Part shown: positions 58,936 to 64,000 of the stretch, piece after piece
How positions within the stretch are numbered: position 1 is the stretch's first letter
Layout: each line of letters begins with the position of its first letter
Origin: Paenibacillus sp. J31TS4
Lineage (GTDB): Bacteria > Bacillota > Bacilli > Paenibacillales > NBRC-103111
Direction: 5' to 3'
DNA: 64,000 bases
Assembly (NCBI RefSeq): GCF_018403265.1
Contig: NZ_BOSI01000003.1
Span: 372,001 to 436,000, forward strand
Made by a program: the position numbers and the translations under genes
Notes under the pieces: model-generated
Told to the model about the DNA's origin: nothing
Database searches by the model: none
Seen by the model: only the letters and a program-made list of their open reading frames with translations

Positions 58936-59757
58936 TCATCGGCGCCCTGACTTCTCTTCGTCCTTCATTATGTGCAGACGCTTCAGCGCTTCCAGCGTCA
59001 TCTGCTTCGCCTGGGAGCCGCTCCCGTCGATGTTGGTGGCGAACACCCAGTCGGCCTTGTCCGTCTCGATATAGCCCACATACCAGCCGAGGCCCATATC
59101 CGACAGCCTCGTGCCCGTCTTCCCGTGAACCGTGTACGTATCCGCCTCCTGGTCGATCAGGATGCGCTTGACGGTTTTCATCGTCTGCTTAGAGAAAGGA
59201 AGCTCTTCCTTCACCAGCTTCTCAATAAAAGCCGCCTGCTCCCGAGCGGAGATTTTCAGGCTGCTGTTCAGCCAGAACTGGTCGATGCCGCCCGATAGAT
59301 CGCGGTTGCCGTAGCTGATCCGGTCGAGATTCGCCTGCATCCGTCCCTCTCCGATGTCCTTCGCCATCGCCTGGTAATACCAGATGGCGGAATGCCTCAT
59401 CGCCGAGGCGAGGGTGTGGTCCCGGTTCCAGACGTCGAACTCCCGGACGGTCCCGTCCCACCGCTTCACTTCATATTCGTCCTCGACCGCCCGTTCCTCC
59501 AGTCCGATCAGCGCGTTCGCCACCTTGAAGCTGGACTCCGGCGTGAAGCGCTCTTCGCTTCTATCCTGGTTGTACACATAAGTGCGGCCGGTTTTTATAT
59601 TTTTGATCACTGCGGTTCCTTTGACACCTCCAAACAAGGGGGCAAGCTCCGCCTCCCCGGGGCTCGGCCTCACGCCGGCGCCGGCCGCGACGATTAGCAG
59701 GACGGCGGCCAGCATCAGCGAAGCGGCGAGCCTGACCCAGCTTTTTCGGTTCTTCAT
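58936..59757 (-). CDS. class D beta-lactamase family protein
   Basis: The 273-residue exported protein has a signal peptide (about 1-30) and the class D set: SSFK (Ser75, Lys78), SAI (Ser123), YGN (149-151), QFWLN with the Trp near 162, KTG (213-215) and WYVG. The second motif reads SAI, where Ser-X-Val is usual. It hydrolyses beta-lactams outside the membrane or binds them as a sensor; Gram-positive class D enzymes exist in Bacillus. The chosen ATG has AGGAGG at seven bases. No blaR/blaI genes are nearby. Confidence 0.88.
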   Translation of the reverse strand: MKNRKSWVRLAASLMLAAVLLIVAAGAGVRPSPGEAELAPLFGGVKGTAVIKNIKTGRTYVYNQDRSEERFTPESSFKVANALIGLEERAVEDEYEVKRWDGTVREFDVWNRDHTLASAMRHSAIWYYQAMAKDIGEGRMQANLDRISYGNRDLSGGIDQFWLNSSLKISAREQAAFIEKLVKEELPFSKQTMKTVKRILIDQEADTYTVHGKTGTRLSDMGLGWYVGYIETDKADWVFATNIDGSGSQAKQMTLEALKRLHIMKDEEKSGRR

Positions 59758-59924
59758 TCTCATTCCTCCTCTGTTCTGCCAGTCGGCAGGAGTTCGGGTG
59801 GCCACCGAATCAGACTCCATCTACCCAAATGCATTTGGTAAGGTAAAGTATACGTAGGGCAGTCCGAGAGAGGAAGAAACAGAATACGGGGTTGTACCCC
59901 TACAGATGGAGAGGCGGTGGCGAG

Positions 59925-61289
59925 ATGAAGTATTCCGAGGTCATGCAGTATATCGAACAGCGGATCGGGGACGGCTCCTTCCCTGCGGGGAGCAGGCTTC
60001 CGTCCATCCGGGCACTCGCCGAGCGGTTCTCCTGCAGCAACAACACGGTGATCAAGGCGTTCTCGCAGCTGGAGAAGAGCCATACGGTCTACTCCGTGGC
60101 GAAGAGCGGGTACTATGTCGTGGAGGGGCCCCGACCTCCCAGGACGCCGCCGGCAAAGGGCTTGGGCATCGACTTTTTGTCCGCGGGACCGGATCCGGCG
60201 GCGATGCCGTACCGGGATTACCAGCACTGCATCAACCAGGCCATCGACCTGTACAAGGAAGAGATGTTCGCCTATTCCGATCCACAGGGCCTCCTGTCGC
60301 TTCGGGAGGGGCTGGTCCGCTATTTGCGTGACAGTCAGGTGTTCACGGAGCCCGGCCGGGTATGCGTGACGACCGGCTCCCAGCAGGCACTGCATCTGCT
60401 GGTGTCGCTGCCCTTTCCGAGCGGAAAGCGTCATCTTTGCGTCGAGCAGCCCACTCACGCGGCCTTTGTCGAGTCGGTGAAGCAGCAAGGGGCGGTCGCA
60501 TACGGGATCGACGTAACGCCGAACGGCGTGGATATGGACCGGCTGGAGCGGCTTTTTCGGGAGGGGGACATCAAGTTCTTCTACACGGTCTCCCGCTTTC
60601 ATAACCCGACCGGATACAGCTATACGAATGCGGAGAAGCGAAGAATCGTCGAGCTGGCGCAGCGGTACGACGTCTATATCGTGGAGGACGATTACCTCGG
60701 CGACCTCGACCCCAACACCAAGCTGGACCCGATGTTCGCCTATGATCCGTCCGGGCGGGTGATCTACACCAAGAGCTTCTCAAAGGTTATGCTCCCCGGC
60801 ATGCGGCTCGGCCTGGCGGTCATCCCTTCCTCGATACGGGAGGCGTTCGTGAACGCCAAGTTCGCCGCCGACCTGCATACGCCCGTCCTTATGCAGGGTG
60901 CGCTCGAGCTCTACCTGAAGAGCGGCATGTTCCAGGCGCATATCCAGCGGATGCGGGTGATCTATACGGCCAAGGCGATCCGGCTGCAGGCGGCCTGCCG
61001 CACTCACCTGCCTCCCTCCTCGGCCTATTCGGGCTCTCTCTCCGGCTTCTATGCGGCGATCGAGCTGCCCAAACCGCTCAAAGCCGCCCGACTGATCGAG
61101 CGGCTCCAGGCGAGGCAGGTCTATGTGGACGACGCCCGCCGCATGTATCTGCCGGGGCACGAAAAAGATTCGGTCATCCGGCTGAGTCTCTCCCAGGTCG
61201 AGGAGGAGCTCATCGAACCCGGTGTCCGGTGCATCGCGGAGGAGATACGAGCGCTGCAAAAGGAGCAGCCGGTTGTGCGGTTTCGTTAA
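59925..61289 (+). CDS. MocR/GntR-type PLP-dependent regulator
   Basis: The 454-residue fusion has an N-terminal GntR winged helix (GDGSFPAGSRLPSIRALAERFSCSNNTVIKAFSQLEKS) and a fold-type I aminotransferase domain with TTGSQQALHLL, SRFHNPTGYSYT, VEDDYLGDLD and the PLP Lys287 in KSFSKVMLPGMRLG. MocR proteins sense amino acids or vitamin B6. It stands divergent from the beta-lactamase, so a target may be that gene or one unseen. GGAGAGG precedes the chosen ATG. Confidence 0.92.
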   Translation: MKYSEVMQYIEQRIGDGSFPAGSRLPSIRALAERFSCSNNTVIKAFSQLEKSHTVYSVAKSGYYVVEGPRPPRTPPAKGLGIDFLSAGPDPAAMPYRDYQHCINQAIDLYKEEMFAYSDPQGLLSLREGLVRYLRDSQVFTEPGRVCVTTGSQQALHLLVSLPFPSGKRHLCVEQPTHAAFVESVKQQGAVAYGIDVTPNGVDMDRLERLFREGDIKFFYTVSRFHNPTGYSYTNAEKRRIVELAQRYDVYIVEDDYLGDLDPNTKLDPMFAYDPSGRVIYTKSFSKVMLPGMRLGLAVIPSSIREAFVNAKFAADLHTPVLMQGALELYLKSGMFQAHIQRMRVIYTAKAIRLQAACRTHLPPSSAYSGSLSGFYAAIELPKPLKAARLIERLQARQVYVDDARRMYLPGHEKDSVIRLSLSQVEEELIEPGVRCIAEEIRALQKEQPVVRFR

Positions 61290-61332
61290 CCCGCCCGCTG
61301 TGCAGCCTGTCCCAAACAAAGGCAAAGCAAGC

Positions 61333-61719
61333 CTACAGCCCGTCCTTCGCGCGGACATGACAGCGGGGCACCCCCTCAGTCCCGGACACCTTCCCGTTCC
61401 CCTCCCCCTCCTTCTTCGGAACGGTGGGGGCGTCCGGAAGAGGAAGGAAGCCCGAATAGTTCGCCCCTATGTTCAGCCGCCCCGTCAGCTCCTTGATGTC
61501 GATCGTGCCGAAATGGTTGCTGTGGTCTATTTTCTCAATGACGAGCTTCTCCGCACGGTGAATGATGACCGTTGGAGGGCTCGCCTGCTCCTTGCTCTCT
61601 GCAAGGCAGCGGAGCCGCTCCTCCAGCACCTTCAGCTGCCCTTCCAATTCGGCCAGTTGGACCCGCAGCCGGACCTCTGCTGCGCTCGGGCCCCTGCGGA
61701 ACCATTCCAGGAACAACAT
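61333..61719 (-). CDS. GerPC-like small spore protein
   Basis: This 128-residue protein begins with an amphipathic coiled coil (VRLRVQLAELEGQLKVLEERLRCL). A segment follows that recalls GerPC (EKLVIEKIDH, IDIKELTGRLNIGANYSG), then a Pro/Glu tail. GerPC helps germinants pass the spore coat. The assignment is moderate: length and tail are not typical. It lies 32 bases after the Hsp20 gene on the same strand and next to four GerPA-like genes. The start ATG was taken seven codons into the frame because of AGGGTGA upstream. Confidence 0.55.
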   Translation of the reverse strand: MLFLEWFRRGPSAAEVRLRVQLAELEGQLKVLEERLRCLAESKEQASPPTVIIHRAEKLVIEKIDHSNHFGTIDIKELTGRLNIGANYSGFLPLPDAPTVPKKEGEGNGKVSGTEGVPRCHVRAKDGL

Positions 61720-61751
61720 GACTGCATCACCCTGCATTCCTTATTTTGCCT

Positions 61752-62219
61752 CTATTCAATCCGGATCGGCCGGCGCTCCGCCGTCTGTCCCGGGATCCGG
61801 ATCGTGAGCAGACCCTCGCCGAAGGATGCCCGAATCTTCCCGGCATCCGCATCCACTCTCCGCGGCAGGCGAATGGCGCGCTGGAACTCCCCCTGGAACC
61901 GTTCCCTGAGGTACGCGCTGCCCTGCGGGAACGGCTGCCTGGCCGTCCCCTGAATGAGCACCTGGTCCCCGTCGACGCACAGCTGCACGTCTTCCTTGCG
62001 GACGCCGGGCAGGTCGACGAGAACGATCAGTTCGTCCATCTGGATCAGGACATCGGCCGCCGGATAGAGGGGCGGACCATCCGGCTTTTCTTTGGAAAAG
62101 AAGGGATGCTGCTTCAGCACCTCTTGCGCGTCCGCATGCTCGAGCATGTCCGGCCAGACGTCTCCGCCGGCCAGGTTTTTGGACAGCTCCAGCAGCTTTT
62201 TGATCTTGTCCGCATTCAC
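61752..62219 (-). CDS. Hsp20/alpha-crystallin small heat-shock protein
   Basis: The 155-residue protein has a helical N-terminus (MNADKIKKLLELSKNLAGGDVW) and an alpha-crystallin domain (about 60-150) with PAADVLIQMDELIVLVDLPGVRKEDVQLCVDGDQVLIQG and the closing GLLTIRIP (G-x-L motif). It forms oligomers that hold unfolding proteins. GTG with GGGGAGGGG upstream gives the family-typical N-terminus; longer frames add 39 unsupported residues. Upstream and divergent genes are spore-related, so it may be a spore/coat chaperone. Confidence 0.88.
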   Translation of the reverse strand: MNADKIKKLLELSKNLAGGDVWPDMLEHADAQEVLKQHPFFSKEKPDGPPLYPAADVLIQMDELIVLVDLPGVRKEDVQLCVDGDQVLIQGTARQPFPQGSAYLRERFQGEFQRAIRLPRRVDADAGKIRASFGEGLLTIRIPGQTAERRPIRIE

Positions 62220-62411
62220 GCCCGCTTCTCCCCTCCCCAGCTGATGGAGCGCCGGCACCCCCGCTCCTCGTCTCTTTACATACATATGTCCGCTCTCCGC
62301 ATTTATTTGTCCTTCTTTACGGCCCCCTTCCGTCATAATGCGGGCAGGCCGGGAATATGCTGAACAGACGCACCGTCCCTACAATTGCCAAGCGGGAAAG
62401 GAAGGAAGCTT

Positions 62412-62684
62412 ATGACGTCGTTTCAGCCGACGCAGATCAACATCGGAGGCATGACTATTCGTAATGCGGATCAGAACAGCACAATCTCCCTGGGATCGGT
62501 ATGGGCCGTCAGCCGCAAGGTAACGGCCAAAAAAAGCCAGGGCTTCGGCCAGCAGTTGGCCGACCGGACCGTCCGCCTGTTCCCCATCGCCATGACGCTC
62601 GACGACGATCTCGTGGACCAGCCGGGCCAATATGTCAAAGGAACCGTCTCCCGCAGCCCGCGTCCCGGCTCCGCACAATCTTGA
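62412..62684 (+). CDS. GerPA-like small spore protein 1
   Basis: The 90-residue protein begins with PTQINIGGMTIRNADQNSTISLGSVWAVSRKVTAKKSQGFGQQLAD. The beta-rich INIGG/TISLG pattern is that of GerPA/GerPF proteins, small parts of the GerP complex needed for germinant access to the inner spore membrane. The tail (PGQYVKGTVSR) is unlike them, so the fit is loose. GGAAAGGAAGG precedes the ATG. It leads a run of four similar genes. Confidence 0.6.
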   Translation: MTSFQPTQINIGGMTIRNADQNSTISLGSVWAVSRKVTAKKSQGFGQQLADRTVRLFPIAMTLDDDLVDQPGQYVKGTVSRSPRPGSAQS

Positions 62685-62703
62685 AGAGAGGGAAGGGTCG
62701 GCC

Positions 62704-62967
62704 ATGGCATTTCCAGCGCCTCAGATTGTCATCAACATCAATATCATCAAAGTAAATTCGTTCGAGAACGCCTCGGCGATCAACGTCGGCCAGAACGTGC
62801 TGGCGGATTGGCACAACTCCGACAAGAAAACGATGGGGCTCGGCCAGAACATGGGGGACTGCAGTAATTTCGTCGGCACGAGGAGCTTCGTGGACGACCG
62901 GGATCAGATCGACGCCCCCTCCCTGTTTGAATCGGGGCCTCTGCCCATACCGCTAACCAAGGAGTGA
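62704..62967 (+). CDS. GerPA/GerPF-family protein 2
   Basis: The 87-residue protein has INIIKVNSFENASAINVGQNVLADWHNSDKKTMGLGQNMGDCSNF, the N-terminal strand, NVGQN turn and K-x-GLG pattern of the GerPA-like family. It starts 19 bases after the previous stop with GAGGGAAGGG. It is related in pattern to the two following genes, suggesting duplication. Confidence 0.72.
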   Translation: MAFPAPQIVININIIKVNSFENASAINVGQNVLADWHNSDKKTMGLGQNMGDCSNFVGTRSFVDDRDQIDAPSLFESGPLPIPLTKE

Positions 62968-62974
62968 GGAATCC

Positions 62975-63208
62975 ATGCTGTTCGCGCCCGTGGAAGTGAA
63001 CCTGCTGGGCTTCAAGGTCAATTCGCTCGACAATGCCGCTTCGATGACCGTCGGTCCGAGCCAGCACATCGATCTCTTCGTCTCCTACAAGCGGAACCAA
63101 GGCATCGGCGAACAGAATGGGGACGACTCCCCGATGGTGCTGCCGGTCTCCTGGGTAGCCGACGCCGACTGGATCGACAGCCCCTCCCGGAAGATCAGCA
63201 TCCTGTAA
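62975..63208 (+). CDS. GerPA/GerPF-family protein 3
   Basis: The 77-residue protein has VEVNLLGFKVNSLDNAASMTVGPSQHIDLFVSYKRNQGIGEQNGD. The same layout (VNLLGFKVN, DN, VG, SYKRNQ-x-xGE-NGD) recurs in the next gene, so these two are close paralogues. It begins only 7 bases after gene 2 and has GAGGAATCC before the ATG. Probably spore-specific. Confidence 0.75.
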   Translation: MLFAPVEVNLLGFKVNSLDNAASMTVGPSQHIDLFVSYKRNQGIGEQNGDDSPMVLPVSWVADADWIDSPSRKISIL

Positions 63209-63237
63209 CGCAAGAAGAGCGACGAGGAGGCGAACCG

Positions 63238-63474
63238 ATGATTTTCTTCACCCCCATGCAGATCAATCTTCTCGGCTTCAAGGTCAATACGGTAGACAAT
63301 TCTTCCGTAGTGAATGCAGGCTCGCTGCAATACATCGACCAGTTCGTGTCTTACAAGCGTAACCAGGCATTCGGCGAGCTGAACGGCGATCTGTCGCCCA
63401 CCAGCCTGCCGATCTCGAACGTCACCGATCCCGATGTGATCGATTCCGCATCCAACAAGACGAGTGCCATATAG
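63238..63474 (+). CDS. GerPA/GerPF-family protein 4
   Basis: This 78-residue paralogue of protein 3 has MQINLLGFKVNTVDNSSVVNAGSLQYIDQFVSYKRNQAFGELNGDLS. AGGAGG precedes the ATG, 29 bases after the previous stop. Together these small proteins look like a locally duplicated spore-protein array. The 63475-63745 region that follows has only repeated TCTATTCG-type sequence and GC-rich hairpins, no gene. Confidence 0.75.
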   Translation: MIFFTPMQINLLGFKVNTVDNSSVVNAGSLQYIDQFVSYKRNQAFGELNGDLSPTSLPISNVTDPDVIDSASNKTSAI

Positions 63475-63745
63475 CCCGTTCGAGGAGGCCTCCTTTTTCG
63501 GGTCCGGCAAGCGCCGGGTCCTCCGTCTTTTCGTCTATTCGTCTATTCGTCCCGTGTACGCGCGGTGCCGCGCATGCGGGCTCTTTTTGTGTGTCCGGAA
63601 TCCACGTCTTATCCTTCCTATGCCCATCCCTGTGCGGAGCCCCAATGCTGCGCCAATCGTCCTCTTTTTGAGCGCCGAGTCCTTCCTCCCGCCCCGCTCC
63701 ATCCACTATGATGGGAGTAATCTATGAGCAAAGGAGCGGTCCTCC

Positions 63746-64000
63746 ATGGCGGTCAGCATCCACGAGCACATCCGGTTCTCCCTCTACCAGGTCAACGACT
63801 TCGGCTATTCCACCCATCGCCTCTACCAAGAGGCCCAGCCCTTTGTGTCCTTCTCCTTCATCGCGGAGGGCTCGCTGCGGACGATAGCCGACGGCAAGAG
63901 CGACGCCGCCCGGACCGGCGACGTCATGGTCCATCGGCCGCATATCCCCTTCTCGGTCTACTCCGACAAGCCCGGCACCCATATGTACGTGAACCTGACG
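63746..64000 (+). CDS. AraC-family regulator, N-terminal part (3' end outside window)
   Basis: The frame is open from an ATG with AAAGGAG (63746) to the window end. The 85 visible residues (VNDFGYSTHRLYQEAQPFVSFSFIAEGSLRTIADG, then ARTGDVMVHRPHIPFSVY and GTHMYVNLT) form the cupin-like effector domain found at the N-terminus of AraC regulators. The DNA-binding half would lie beyond the window, so the family is inferred. Confidence 0.65.
   Translation, partial: MAVSIHEHIRFSLYQVNDFGYSTHRLYQEAQPFVSFSFIAEGSLRTIADGKSDAARTGDVMVHRPHIPFSVYSDKPGTHMYVNLT

Overview
The window (64 kb, GC-rich overall) looks like chromosome of an endospore-forming Gram-positive in the Paenibacillaceae. The evidence is Bacillus-type gene content (YojF/bacillithiol deacetylase BshB2, YhgE with a TetR partner, YdjO, a C74 purine riboswitch, CotF-type coat proteins, GerPA-like spore proteins, YesM/YesN two-component genes, MocR, MarR and HxlR regulators), strong AAGGAGG ribosome binding sites, frequent TTG/GTG starts and U-tailed terminators. 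No rRNA, tRNA, CRISPR array, prophage or intact transposon was found.

Layout. 1-6.6 kb: the tail of a histidine kinase, a metallophosphoesterase, a FrnE/DsbA-like oxidoreductase, bshB2-yojF (thiol redox), a double GNAT protein and a DMT transporter. 6.7-11.9 kb: an anti-sigma/ECF sigma pair with a likely autoregulated promoter, then a TrpXYZ-type ABC transporter. 12.4-15.5 kb: a three-gene cassette of VTC-type polyphosphate polymerase, DUF4956 membrane protein and CotH-kinase lipoprotein. 15.6-28.7 kb: housekeeping and accessory genes, including GyrI-like, YdjO, cold-shock protein with a structured leader, sugar isomerase, YhgE plus TetR with paired operators, HxlR beside an internally deleted MFS gene, diaminopimelate dehydrogenase, two CotF-type coat proteins, HIT and APH-like proteins, and a frameshifted secreted-protein gene.

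28.8-43.5 kb: a very large secreted protein (lamin-tail, FN3 and propeller-like regions), then a YesM/YesN-type two-component system running into a sialic-acid operon (nanA-nanE-nanK-yhcH plus a three-gene sugar ABC importer). Tandem AraC-type half-sites and a cre-like palindrome precede nanA. Together these look like sensing, uptake and catabolism of N-acetylneuraminate or a related sugar. 43.5-46.2 kb is an AT-rich stretch with a VOC protein, a DMT transporter and long non-coding DNA.

46.2-64 kb: a marR-MFS operon, AI-2E and DedA membrane proteins, a PAS histidine kinase, msrA, a PPP-type phosphatase, an alpha/beta hydrolase followed by an 11-bp minisatellite, a second DHA2 MFS gene, an NCS2 purine permease behind a guanine-class riboswitch whose architecture predicts an ON switch, a class D beta-lactamase, a MocR regulator, a spore-associated group (GerPC-like, Hsp20 and four GerPA-like small proteins), and the start of an AraC-type regulator.

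The strongest candidates for something unusual are the riboswitch (compensatory kissing-loop changes plus ON-type terminator overlap), the CotH-VTC-DUF4956 cassette, and the 15-bp inverted repeat in the cold-shock leader. All functional statements are inferences from sequence read by eye; no database search was run.
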